From Neostapfia colusana (Eukaryota; Streptophyta; Magnoliopsida; Poales; Poaceae), in the NCBI GenBank assembly GCA_030760725.1, contig JASWHV010000003.1, positions 65,057,264 through 65,121,263 on the forward strand: a stretch of 64,000 nucleotides of DNA. The letters run 5' to 3'. Below are positions 1 to 10,659 of this stretch, in pieces. The notes beneath the pieces are model-generated. The model worked only from the letters and a program-made list of their open reading frames with translations, had not been told where the DNA came from and searched no databases. Positions within the stretch are counted from its first letter, which is position 1. Each line of letters opens with the position of its first letter. The translations under genes were made by a program, and so were the position numbers.

Positions 1-1273
1 ACCTGTCGGCGACTGCAGAACCTCCATTATACCAGTACACGACCATCGGTGTATGGCCAAGAGATCACAAAATAGCCTTCACAAAGGGGCTACTAGATGT
101 ATGGACTCACTAAGGTTATACCGGCAGGTTAGAATCTCCAATTCTCCCACCCACGGGCCCCCTCTTGTGCCATGCAGTTCCCTGGGCAGTCCTCACTCGA
201 CTCCCATTCCCCGCGCCTTCCATGGTCCATAACAATCTAGTAACTTACCTAATTACTCAGCTAAGCCACACCCATACTTGGCCTTATGGTGGCACTGTTA
301 TCCTGGCATGGCTGGCATGAACCGTTCCTTAGATCTACGGCAAGTAAACCACCATCTCATTCTACCTCATTCACAAACCAAGGCTTGCCTAGATCTTCCT
401 CCGATTCATGTTCATTAATAAAATCAGTTTCTCCTTATTCTTACGAGTGCAGTTAGCTAGACACATCTATCTCGCTTCCCATATCCCATGGACTCAGCGA
501 AGCATAAAAACAAAAACCACACCCGACTCATAAACTTCCCTGGTGACAAGGGTGGTTTGACAAAACTAGTAAACTCCTATAATAGGGTTTCCCATCATGT
601 TGACTCAAGCACACACACCTTTTCGCAATCAAAACAGTTTTCCAAAACATGGGATCAATATGGTCAAGGGGCACTTGCCTTGTTCTTGCGGTTCCTGTTG
701 CTCAAATTCTTGCTGTTGTAGTCCGTCGTAGGTAGCTCCCTGAGCTTGTCCTTCTAATTACAATCACGCACATACAAGATTCACAACAATCAATATCATG
801 CACAAACTCTACTTTAAGATGCAACGATGCATATGCATGCTAATCCTATGGTGCAGTTTAGTTTGTACGTGTTCTTGCATGGCTTGCATGGTTTTTACGA
901 TGAACAGAGGTTTTTCGATCAAATGTGGATGTGGCGATGATCTTGACTCAAGATCTAGATCAGTCTGATCAACACGTGATCTGTACATGAGAAAGCTTCT
1001 ATTTGAAAGGATCGAAGAACAGATGCAAAGAAAACATGATGATGTCGTAAGGTGGTATTGGAGACCTACCTTACTTCCTTCGGGTCTTTCCTCAGGTCGT
1101 CGGCTCTCCTCCGGCGATGGTAATCGTCTCTGGGCTCGTCAGCGATCTCTCTGGTGGTCAAACTTCGGTGAAGGGGTTTAGCTCATCGAGTTTGGGGCTA
1201 GGGCTTCTAAGTTGTCGGCTTAGAAAAGATGTTACGACCAAGGGGTTGTTTCGGGTTTTTCGAAGTGTGTAGC
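1..1273 (-). repeat. Minus-oriented Tekay/Del-like LTR fragment
   Basis: The first ~700 bases are a diverged relative of the LTR region at about 25890-26650: the same 'aacctccattat' block, a similar 'gatcaatatggtcaagg..cacttgcct' block and the same order. The orientation is that of the LTRs of element F (minus). It therefore belongs to a long-LTR gypsy element whose remainder lies left of the window. 720-1273 has no close match here but contains a leader-like GC-rich stretch and is best read as the same LTR. A minus-strand TGTCGG at 1273 preceded by a purine-rich CTCGGGGGAAG could be an LTR start with its polypurine tract, so the right boundary is uncertain. Short ORFs inside it have no recognisable product. 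Confidence 0.55.
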
Positions 1274-2460
1274 CGACACTTCCCCCGAGCCTGCTCTGGG
1301 CAGCCCGCGGAGGTTCTTTTTCGGAGGGGCTAGTCAATCACGGAGAGCTTACGCGTTACGGACGATTGAAGGAGAAGGTTGACACAGGGATTTTTAAGTG
1401 GTTTAGGCTGCCGGAGCATAAAACCCTACGTCCACGGTGAGCAGAGATGCTCGTTGTATTGCTTGGTGTTAAGGAGCGAACCCTGCATGAGAGTGTGTAA
1501 AAGACGAACACTCAGGTGTGAATGGCTGAGGTGCGAACCCTTGCTAGCGTTGCCTACCCGAGCCTATTTTAGTCCAAGGCTCAAGTGGCTTACAAGGTGG
1601 GCCCGGGACCCGACAGGTGGTCCCGGGGAGATTGCCTGTCATCTACCGTATCTGCAGTTACGCCGGTAGTTGTCTCTGGCGAGGGCTTCCGAGTCTTTGT
1701 TCTGCCGCCCTGCCCATGCCGCAAGCTAGTCATGGTGGTTGATGATGGAAGGGGCGGCAGGGGATGTCTTGTCGCTGTGTTTATTGGCGTACAGCCTCTG
1801 ACGCAGCAAGCCAGTCTTCACTGCGATGTGATTGGGCGCAACGGCACCTGACAGAGGCGTGCTCCGCGTCTCCGCGCCTTGGGAAGGTGCGGGTCTTGAA
1901 TACCTTGTACAGGCAAGGTGTGGCGTGTCTTTACTCTTGCTGCCTACAGCGCGGGGGCGGGCAGCGCTGCTCTGCTAGCCACGTGGCGAGCCCGGACCTC
2001 TCCTCTGCGGAGAGGTAGGTCCGGCCCTGCTGGACACGTGGAGCCTTCGGAGCTCTCCCCGCAGAAGGGGGAGGTCCGGCTCTGCTGGCCACGTGGCGGG
2101 CCCGGAGCTCTCCTCTGAGGAGAGGGAGGTCTGGCTCTGCTGGACACGTGGAGCCTTCGGAGCTCTCCCCGCGGAGGGGGGAGGTCCGGCTTTGCTGGCC
2201 ACGTGGCGGACCCGGAGCCCTCCTTTGAGGAGAGGGAGGTCCGGCCCCGCTGGACACGTGGAGCCTTCGGAGCTCTCCCTGCGAAAGGGGGTGGTCCGTC
2301 TCAGTTGGCCACGTGGCGGGCCCGGAGCTTTCCTCTGAGGAGAGGGATGTCCGGCCCTGCTGGACACGTGGCGCCTTCGGAGCTCTCCCTGCGGAGAAGG
2401 GTGAGGTCCTTAGGTAGTTTCCCCTATGCGCGGCGGTACCCCATATTGAGGGTACCGACA
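1274..2460 (-). repeat. Tat-1 3' LTR
   Basis: Read on the minus strand it starts TGTCGGTACCC at 2460. It carries a GC-rich tandem array (about 2405-1970), then a U5-like end containing 'accgtggacgtagggtttt' near 1440-1420, a phrase I recognise from grass gypsy LTR ends. The right boundary is fixed by comparison with the 5' stub at 12143. The left boundary is not fixed: 1274 is the position of a putative PPT/LTR junction of the neighbouring repeat. Confidence 0.5.
1970..2405. repeat. G-box-rich tandem array in Tat-1 LTR
   Basis: About five imperfect units alternate 'tggccacgtggcg' and 'tggacacgtgg', each followed by 'gag-cttcggagctctcc' and a short palindromic 'cctctgaggagagg'-type hairpin. 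One CACGTG core occurs roughly every 60 bp. CACGTG is the classical plant G-box bound by bZIP and bHLH factors; a regulatory role here is inference. Confidence 0.75.
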
Positions 2461-2843
2461 GTGGTCCACCGGCCCATCTCGGGGGAGATAAAGAGCCCGA
2501 GGTGGGGCCCCCGTCTCTTTCACTCCGCGCACCTTCTCGAAGACCCGCATTGACCGTTGCCAGGGCACGAACAGTCGTGGGATCATGGGAGCGTGTGCCC
2601 CACTTGATGGCTGCTTTTACTGCGGCGGTTCCCAAGGCTGCCACTTCTGCACGTCGCAGCGCCTTTTCGGGAACCGCCGAAGTGTCCTGCCGGCTCATCT
2701 TCTTGAGAGACTGACTTCATGGCCCACCGCTTCAGCTGGACGGCTTGGGTCCACTTGTCATCGACGCTCGGCCTTGGAGCTGAAGCGGTTGTCCAAGCAG
2801 CGTATTCGAAGAGTTTCGAATCGCTTTGAATCGCGCCTGGGAA

Positions 2844-2853
2844 GTTTAAAAGG
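2844..2853 (+). promoter_or_regulatory. TATA-like box of the antisense ORF
   Basis: The sequence 'gtttaaaagg' lies 111-120 bases before the ATG at 2964, facing the antisense ORF. This is suitable spacing for a TATA box with a ~90-nt 5' UTR. It fits an independent promoter for the antisense gene. Assignment is by sequence only. Confidence 0.35.
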
Positions 2854-2963
2854 GGATCTCACCCGCATCGCGGCTTCCCTTGGCACTTCCCTGCGCTTGC
2901 ATCTTCCTTGTTTCCTTGAGCTCTTGCGTCCTTGTTTTCCCTGTTTTTGAGCTTCCATCTGCC

Positions 2964-4983
2964 ATGGCTTCCAACTTGCCTCCGGAGAAAAAGCGTGCCC
3001 GCTCTCCTCCGGAGGCGTCGTTCGCGCCAAGTCAGGGAACCAGGGCACCCGTGCGTCCTTCTCCTGGAGATGGCGTCTCGTCTGGTGGCGAATCCAAGAG
3101 GTCTTGGGCTTCCCATTCCAACGGGACTCTGCTCGAGCGGCGGCGGCCCGAAGGTCCCTGGGTGTCATGCCCTCCGTCCTCAGGCGGTGGAGCTTCGAGG
3201 GGGAGTGCTGGTGAGACGATGCCCAGAGGCGAGTCTAGAGCTCACGCGCCCCGGGCCTCGGGAGCTGGATCAACGCCTAGGGGGGCTTCAGAAGCGTCCC
3301 CTGCTCTGCCAATCCGTGTGACTGCGGGGCAGCCCTCGGTGGCGACGGCGGGCTCTAGTGGACCTAACCCGGCTCGGAAGCCGGGGTTCAGAGCCCGTTG
3401 GAGCGCTCGTGTCCCTCGGTAAGTGTTGTCTATTGGGTTCCAGAGCCTGCATTCTTTTCTTCTTCTCTTAACCCGAGAGCCACCCATGCTTGCAGGGACT
3501 CATCGAGTATGGGTAACGTCTCTATTTCCCAGCCATCCCCGACTGACGTGGAATCTGTGCCGCAGCGCCCGGGAGCTGAAGCAGCTCCGGCAGCCCCAAG
3601 CAGGCACAGACTCCTCCTACGTCGGCCGGTCCGGCTCCTGCGGCAGCGGCGACAACTCCTGCTCATCCCCCTTCGCCAGCTCGGGAGCCGGCTGTTGCTG
3701 AAGGTTCAGTGGGACCGGCTGGCGGTGTCCCGCCTTCTGTTGTCGAAGAGGGAGAAGCTGCCACGGGCCCTACGGCTGGCAGTGAACCGGAGTGCACCGG
3801 GAGCGGCCCCGCTCTAGTGCCGGCTTCTCCTGATCAGCGCCTCATCCCAGTCGCCGAAGCGTCAGCTCCTCCTGATGACGACGTGATGGAGGAGGTCGGG
3901 GGCGCGGCTTCGGCCTCTGCCGCCCCGCTGCCCCAGGCGGATGCTTTTAAGCTTGCCCAGACGAGCGTCCGGCAGGTCCTAGCCACGCTCGGCCGTGAAC
4001 GGGAGGAGCAGGCAGGAAAGAGGGATCGCCTCCTCACCTTGGGGCACCTATTGAAGGAGCGGACCGAGGAGGTCAGGGCGGAGCTTGACTCGAGGCGGAC
4101 GTCGCTCGATGTCATGGAGGCGCTCCTTGACCGTTAGAAGAAGGTCGTCAACCGCCTGGACTCCGAGACTCGGCGGCTCCACCAGGAGACCCTCGAGGCA
4201 CATGCCCGGGTCGAGGCGAACTTCTCTGCTTTGGAGGAGGTGTGGCTGAAGCTGGCACGCCGCGAGCACACCCTCGCGGACCGGGAGCAAGCTGTGGCGG
4301 CTGAAGCGAGGAAGGTTACCGCGCAGCTGATGGCTGGCGAGGGCGACCTGAGGCCCCGAGCTATGGAGCTGGAGACCCGGAAGACAGATCTGGCCGCGAG
4401 GGAGGAGCAAGTCTCTCGGGAGCGCTAGGCGGTCCTGGATCGGGAGCTGGCTGCCGACTTCTGGGCTTCGGAGCTGGAGCGGCTTGCCTAGAGTCTCCAG
4501 CTCCGGGAAGACGCTCTGGCGGCCAAGGAGAAGGAATTCTCCGAGGAGGGTCGTGACACCTTGTTGGCAGCCCGCCGTGAGATGGAGGAGCTCCAGGACT
4601 CGAGGTCCGCTGATGCCCGAGCGGTTTGGAGCTTCGTCGACCAGGCAGGGTCCGCCCTGGTCCCCCTTGGCTTCAGCCCGGTGAGGGCAGTGGCTCCGGC
4701 GTAGAAGGTGGCCGAGGTGATCCCTGCGCTCGAGTCTATTGGCGCCAAGCTGGACAGGCTTGAAGCGGTGGTTGCCGGTGAGCTCGAGGTGGAGGGACGG
4801 GGCCTGGCAATGGAGGTTGATACGCACGTGCTGGCGTGCTTCTGGAGCCGGGATCCCTCCCTCTCTCTGGAGCCAGTGAGGCAGGGCCCCGCCGCGGAGC
4901 TGGAGGAAGCTGACAGGGCTGAAGTCGGGGACGTGGCCGCCCTTGTATCCTCTAGGTTCCGGCGCAAGCCAGGGGAATCCTAG
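2964..4983 (+). pseudogene. Tat antisense ORF (aORF), spliced, decayed
   Basis: This ORF lies between integrase and the 3' LTR and runs opposite to gag-pol, the position of the antisense ORF of Grande-like Tat elements. The start MASNLPPEKKRARSPPEA gives a basic, Ser/Pro-rich N-terminus with an NLS-like KKRAR. Exon 1 ends at 3418 with a perfect GTAAGT donor. A 77-nt intron (3419-3495) ends in a pyrimidine-rich TGCAG, and the spliced frame continues as DSSSMGNV. After an apparent single-base frameshift near 3600 the frame runs through an Ala/Pro linker and a long heptad-rich coiled coil (about 3960-4700, many ERE/LARREHTLADRE-type segments) to a TAG-free C-terminus at 4981. Four in-frame TAG codons interrupt it (about 4136, 4426, 4489, 4702). 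Function is unknown. Confidence 0.7.
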
Positions 4984-5184
4984 GGCTTGTATCTTTTCTT
5001 TTTCTTTTTGTTGAGTCTATAGTCCAGCTCATGGAGCCTTGAATGAATAGACCCTTTGTTTTTTGTGTCCGTGCTTATCTTCTTCTTGACTTGGCCTGGC
5101 CGAGTCCTTAGCTCCGCAAGGACCTCGGAGGTCTTCAGCAATCTTGAAGTCTTGCACAGACACCTTCCTCGGGTCCTTATTGTG

Positions 5185-5460
5185 TTAAGGGACCAAGGGG
5201 TCTTTGGAGCTCGCCCCGTGAGAACGGGAAGGTCCAGACCTGCCGGCCACGTGGCGGGCCCGGAGCTCTCCTCTGAGAAGATGGAGGTCCGACCCCGTGG
5301 GACACGTGGGGCCTTCGGAGCTCACCCCTACGGAGGGGATGAGGCCCGGCTCTGCCGGCCATGTGGCGGGCCCGGAGCTACCCTCTGAGGAGAGGGGAGC
5401 TCCGGCCCCGCCGGACACATGGGGCCTTCGGAACCCGCCCCTGAGGAGGGGGTGAGGTTT
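5185..5460. repeat. Second G-box-type tandem array, inside Tat-1
   Basis: Units like those of the LTR array recur here ('cggccacgtggcgggcccggagct', 'gacacgtggggccttcggagct'), between the end of the antisense ORF and the end of pol. The array thus exists both inside the LTR and internally. A nested LTR fragment or duplication are both possible. Confidence 0.65.
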
Positions 5461-6210
5461 GGATCCTCCAGTCTTGCATTGGACCTCCGGTCTTTCCTTG
5501 CGTGGTCCCCGTAGTGGCCCCCTGGTAGGTGTGGTCAATTGTTTGGGCACACCTACCATACTCCTGCGGGGGAGCTAAGGCCAGGAGGTCCTGCATACAA
5601 GTAAGGGAAGTGTAATTCTCTTTGGGGCTCTCCCTTCCCTATCTCATAGTCTTATTTGGCTTATGATCCTGATCCGGTATACGGGGCTTGGGCAATTCAG
5701 TGTGCTGGGCGTTGGTGGTCTGGCTCCCTCCAAGGTCAGGGTACGACCATCTGGCCCTTAGTACTGGACCAACAGGCATCGCAACACCTGACTGGGGGAG
5801 GCCCGAGAGACCCCCCCTGGCCATTGGCAGGTACCTCAAGCGCGACTTTCTTCGATAGGATAGCAAATGCCGACTAGGGATGAGAATGGGAAAAGAGAGC
5901 TGAGTGTATGGTGAGCATACACAGAAAGTGCGGTCATAAAAATTAATGCGTAATTAAATGAGCACAAGGGTAAGAGCAAAGCAGGACAGGTTTCTTTCCA
6001 TATAAACATCCATAGGAGGAAGGTAGGCTAAACATGGAGGCAATGACCCGCCCCATTAAGAAGGGAAGCAAGACTCTACGCGCTTAGGGTCGGAACAAGG
6101 CCAAGCTGAACGTAGTCCTGGACCGTCCCCTGAGGCTTAGCTGCTCCGAGCGCTGTTCCTGGACTCTATGGAATCTATTACAGAAAGAAAAAGTATTGTC
6201 CTATTATTGC
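5461..6210. other. Tat-1 non-coding spacer
   Basis: This lies between the internal array and the pol stop. No coding signal, tRNA or recognisable repeat is seen. 'gaatgaataga' at about 5040-5050, just before this block, is a plausible poly(A) signal for the antisense gene. Confidence 0.5.
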
Positions 6211-7390
6211 TCTAGGGATAGAACTTACGGATGTGTTCTATGTTCCAAGGGTTCGGGAGCGGTTCCCCATCCTCGGTGGAAAGGCGTAACGCACCCGGGG
6301 CGGCAAACATTCGTGACTCGGAAGGGACCTTCCCAGCTGGGGGAGAGTTTGCCGGTCCCTTCACGAGAAAGTATGCGCCGTAGCACCAGGTCGCCTTCTT
6401 GCAGCTCCCGGACACGCACAGATCTTTGGTGGTAGCGCCGGAGCGTTTTCCGGTATCGTGCGCTGCAGAGCGCTGCGTGTAATCGAGCCTCGTCGATGAG
6501 GTCGATGTCTTCACGCCGGAGGTTGTCCTACGTGGCTTCGTCGTAAGCTCGGACACGGAGAGACCCCATGGTGATCTCTGGGGGAAGCACAACTTCGGCC
6601 CCGTATACCATGAAGAAGGGTGTCTCCCCGGTGGCCCGGCTTTGGGATGTCCGGTTAGTCCACAGTGTGCTCAGAAGCTCGTCTACCCACTTGGCGCCAT
6701 GTTTCTTCAAGCCGGCATAGGTGCGAGTCTTGAGGCCCCGAAGGATCTCGGCGTTGGCCCTCTCGACCTGCCCATTGCTCTTTGGGTGAGCAACGGAGGC
6801 ATAGCACACCTGGATGCCGAGGTCTTCGCAGTAGTCTTGGAACGCTGCGCTGGTTAACTGCGTCCCGTTGTCAGTGATGATTCTGTTCGGGACCCCGAAC
6901 CGGCAGACGATCGACTTGATGAACTTTACTACGGATTGCTTGTTGATGGTGACGACGGGTGTAGCTTCCTGCCACTTGGTGAACTTGTCGATGGTGACGT
7001 AGAGGTACCGGAATCCCCCGACGGCTTTGGGGAATGGTCCCAGGATGTCCAACCCCCATACCGGCGAACGGCCACGAGGGCGGGATCATCTGAACCGCCT
7101 GAGCCGGTGTGTGGATCTGCTTGGCGTGGAACTGGCACGCCTTGCAGCTCTCGACCAGCTTGACGGCATCCTGGAGTGTTGTCGGCCAGTAGAAGCCATG
7201 CCGGATGGCTTTACCGACGAGCGTGCGTGAGGAAGAGTGACTCCCACATTCGCCTCCATGGATCTCAGCGAGCAAGTCGCAGCCTTCCCCTGGGTTATGC
7301 ACCGCAAGCGCCACGCCGGTAGAGATCTCCTTCTACCAGCACGTATCTTTTAGCCATGCGCACGATCCGTTTAGCGGATACACGTTCATC
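6211..7390 (-). pseudogene. Tat-1 integrase (pol C-terminus)
   Basis: The N-terminal zinc-binding part is at about 7314-7080 (H..H pair, then CKAC). After a frameshift near 7060 the catalytic core follows at 7052-6528: MDILGPFPKAVGG with the first Asp, then ITDNGTQLTS with the second Asp, then SNGQVERANAEI with the catalytic Glu. The end of pol (about 6440-6211) keeps the usual Tat tail motif: GDLVLRR, WEGPFRV, and 'PLPNPWN..H.RKFY' before the stop. No chromodomain is seen, as expected for Tat. At least two frameshifts make it non-functional. Confidence 0.8.
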
Positions 7391-8075
7391 AGGGAGGATG
7401 TTGTCTTTCAAGTAGTCCCTGATCTCTGTGATCCATGCATCGGTTCTGACTTGAGCTTCTGGATCTTGAGCGATGGGTTGCACGGAGTCCCCAGTGACGC
7501 TTACGATCCTTGGCAGCGTCCATGGCTGCAGGGCTGCCGGGACCGCCAGCTTCGAGGTGCTGGTCCAGCCCCCTTCGCCCGGCTCGGCAGGCCGGGCTGT
7601 GGGCCGCAGCAACGTCCTCTCGAAGACTCCTTCGGGCACAGGGGCTCCGGTGGAGGCCTTCGTTGAGAGGTCATCGGCCGCGGCATTGCCAGCGCGTGGT
7701 ACATGGCGCAGGTCCAAGGCGAGAAAGTCTTTCTCCAACATCCGCACATGGAGCAGATAAGCAGCTAGATGTGGGTCATTGCAGGAGCATTCACCGTTAA
7801 CTTGCTTGATGACAAGCTGGGGGTCGCTCTGTGCCAACAACTAGCGAGCGCCCAGAGACAGGGCTGTCTTTAGGCCAAAGATGAGTGCTTCATACTCTGC
7901 CATGTTGTTGGTTGCCTTGAAATTGAGACGCACCATGTACCCAAACTGCTCCCCCGATGGCATGAGAAGCAGTACGCCAGCACCGGCCCCTGCTTTCGCG
8001 AGGAGCCATCGAAGAAGAGCATCCAGTGAGGCACGGTGAAGACCGGAACTCGGGGCTTTGGTTCACCGTCTTCGT
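7391..8075 (-). pseudogene. Tat-1 second (archaeal-type) RNase H and linker
   Basis: The frame reads WMLFFDGSSRKQG near 8030, then NMAEYEAL, then LLAQSDPQLVIKQVNGE and 'LRHVPRAGNAAADDLS' near 7690. The FDGS/E/D/A-x-x-A-D pattern is that of the extra RNase H found in Tat elements besides the canonical one. It is broken by frame changes near 7990 and 7840. It lies between the first RNase H and integrase, the known position of the dual RNase H of the Tat lineage. Confidence 0.65.
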
Positions 8076-8480
8076 GGCCCCCTGGGTTAGTCTTCGTTGA
8101 CGTCCACTCGGCCACGAAGTCAGCCAGTGCTTGGCTCTTGACTGCATGGTGAGGAAGGAAGTCCAGCTCAAACTCCGCCAATTCCGCTGCCAATTTAGCT
8201 ACATTGCCAGTCGCGTTGGGGCTGTGAAGGATTGCCTTCAGCGGGTAGGAGGTGACCACCGAGATCCGGTGGGCTTGAAAATTGTGGCGGAGCTTCCTGG
8301 ATGCCACGAGTACTGCATACAACAGCTTGTGGACCTCAGGGTACCTTGTCTTGGCGTCGTGGAGGACTTCGCTGATGTAGTAGACAGGCCTCTGGATGGT
8401 CCGGACCCTCCCCCCTAGGCCTAAGATGTCCTCCTCCATTGGCTCAGGCCGACAGGAGGTAGACGGGTCTGGGGGAGCCA
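8076..8480 (-). pseudogene. Tat-1 RNase H (canonical) C-terminal part
   Basis: QRPVYYISEVLHDAKTRYPE, KLLYAVLVASRKLRHNFQAH and VTSYPLKAILHSP give the usual gypsy RNase H core downstream of RT, followed by AELAEFELDF. It is upstream of the second RNase H on the minus strand. It is separated from RT by a repetitive Pro/Glu/Asp-rich linker. Confidence 0.7.
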
Positions 8481-8725
8481 CCGGGAGCTGGGACTCGAAG
8501 GCTCCTAGGCCGTCTTGGACCTTTGGGGGGTCCCGCTGGTCTTCCGGGTGGTCATCTTGGACCCTCGGGAGGACGTCTTGTTCTCCTAGGAGGTTCCTTT
8601 GGGCCTCCGGGGGGTTATCCTAGAGCTCCGGGAGGTCCCGATGGGCCTCCGGGAGGTCGTCTTGAGCCTCTGGGGTCTCCTGGTGCTTGCCTTCTGCTAT
8701 CGGAGCAGGCTGCGGTGACGAGGGG
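8481..8725 (-). repeat. Repetitive linker inside Tat-1 pol
   Basis: Imperfect repeats of roughly 33 bp ('gggcctccgggagg', 'cttggacc' variants) lie between RT and RNase H and translate as DLPEAHRDLPEL-like units. The corresponding place in Tat-2 (about 56330-56640) is also repetitive. The repeats lie in a tether and not in a catalytic fold, so length variation could be tolerated. Confidence 0.5.
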
Positions 8726-9760
8726 TCCAGCCGCTGTGCGACGAGGACCATGCTCACCACCTCAGTTGTTGCCGTGATGTAGAGCAACAAATGCTCTTCG
8801 GGCTCGGGGGCTACCATGATGGGTAGGGTCGTCAGGAGCTGCTTCAACTCCTGGAAAGCTTCTTCTGCTTCGTCGGTCCAAGCAAATGGACCGGATTTGC
8901 CCATGAGCTTAAAGAAGGGGAGCGCCCGCTCTGCTAGCCTCGGTATGAACCGACTCAGCGCGGCCAGACATCCCGTGAGTTTTTGGACATCTTTGATGCG
9001 GGCGGGGGGCCGCATCAGGTCGATGGCCTTGATCTTCTCTGGGTTGGCCTCAATTCCTCGGTGTGAGACCAGGAATCCTAGGAGCTTCCCAGAGGATACG
9101 CCGAACACACACTTGTCGGGGTTCAGCTTAGTGCGCGTGGAGTGCAGTTTGTCAAAGACTAGGGCTAGGTTATCTAACAATGATGAGCTCTGCCTGACTT
9201 TGACAATGATGTCATCGACATACACCTCGACTAGGTCTCTTATTAGCTCTCCAAAGGTTTTGTGCATAGCACGTACAAAGGTGGGAAGAGCATTCTTTCG
9301 ACCATAAGGCATAGAGACATAACAATACAGGCCATCTACTGTGATGAAAGAAGTGTGTTCTTCATCTTCTCTAGACATAGGGATCTAATGAAAGCCCGAG
9401 TAGGCGTCTAGGAAGCATATCATATCACAGCCTGATGTACAGTCTACTATTTGATCTTCTAGGGAGGGGGAATGGATCTTTGGGACATGCCTTATTGAGA
9501 CTGGTGTAGTCGATGCACATCCGGAGCTTTCCGCCGGCCTTCGGGACAACGACGGGGTTCGCCAACCACCGGGGGTGGTGGACTTCCCGTATGAAGCCAG
9601 CGTCCAACAGATTCTTGATTTCTTCTCGGATGAAGTTCTGCCGCTCGATGGACTGCTTGTGGGGCTTCTGTTGGACTGGCCGGGCGTCTGGGAAGATCTT
9701 CAGATGGTGCTCGATCACCTCCCTAGGGATCCCCGGCATCTGCTACGGCTGCCATGCAAA
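8726..9760 (-). pseudogene. Tat-1 reverse transcriptase
   Basis: It starts MPGIPREVIEHHLKI at 9739, followed by GFIREVHHPRWLANPVVVPK, LRMCIDYTSLNKACPKDPFP, then a frameshift near 9430. The palm continues with ITVDGLYCYVSMPYGRKNAL, LVEVYVDDIIVK (catalytic YVDD near 9220), PDKCVFGVSSGKLLGFLV and LTGCLAALSRFIPRLA. RT catalytic residues are still readable, but the frame is interrupted around 9380-9430. Confidence 0.85.
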
Positions 9761-10659
9761 CACGTCGACGTTGTGCCGGAGGAAGGTGATGAGCATGCCT
9801 TCCTATTTGCTGTACAGGCCCCCGGCTACCCGGGTGGTCTGGGCCGCATCGGCGCCGACTTGGACGACCTTCAGGGGGCGTCGCCCTCGTCGAGGGGTTG
9901 CACGCGGGGTGCTGAGGTCGAGGCACGGTGACGTGCACTCGGGTGGAGCTGGCCTGGTTCTGCACCGCCAGGGGCTGGTGCTCGGGCTGTTGCGAGTGCC
10001 TGGAGCTTCTCCAAGGCTGATACTGCAGCAGTGCGGTCTCCACGAATCTTGAGGATGCCTGTTGGTGTGGGCATCTTCAAGACGAGGTAGCTGTAGTGGG
10101 CTACCGCCATAAATCAGTACAGGGCTGGCCTGCCGATTATGGCGTTGAAGGGGAGGTCGATCTACGCCACGTCGAACAGAATGTACTCTGTTCGATAGCT
10201 GTCCGGTGCCCCAAAGGTTGCCGGAAGGATGATGTTGCCGTAGGGGACGACTTGTCCTGTCCCTACCCCTGAGAACGGGCTCGATGGGGTGATCTTGGCC
10301 ATCGGAATCTGCAGCTTCTGGAAAGCTGCACGGCTGATGAGGTTCATCCCAGCCCCGCCATCTATCAGAACGTGGTACATCCTCACGTTGGCGATGGTGG
10401 GCGCTACCAAGAGCGGTAGTTGGCCGGCCCCAGCCATGTTCCTGGGGCAGTCGGTGGCGTAGAAGCTGATGGGGGTTCCCATTAACTTGAGGTGCGGCGC
10501 GGCACTTGGAAGAGGAGCAACCGACGCTACCGCTCGGCGCAGAGTCTTGACTGCGCTTCGGGACGAGGGGTCAGCGGACCCGCCGTAGATGACGTAGAGC
10601 ATCTTCTGGCGCTCATCGTCGCTAGAACCGGAGTCCTCATGGTTGTGTACCGGTTTCAC
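9761..10659 (-). pseudogene. Tat-1 protease region
   Basis: It contains the Tat protease signature YHVLIDGGAGMNLISRAAF (Asp active site in the D-G-G/A context) near 10380-10310, then YRTEYILFDVA, an in-frame TAG, and LPFNAIIGRPALY. CGA (Arg) has become TGA just after that. Tat-2 keeps the same segment with Glu and Arg at these places, which identifies the two changes as nonsense mutations. Confidence 0.75.

Noticed and set aside
1931..2698. 255-codon minus-strand frame over the Tat-1 LTR array
   Set aside because: It is produced by tandem GC-rich repeats open in several frames on both strands, with repetitive Arg/Pro/Ser-rich translation and no domain.
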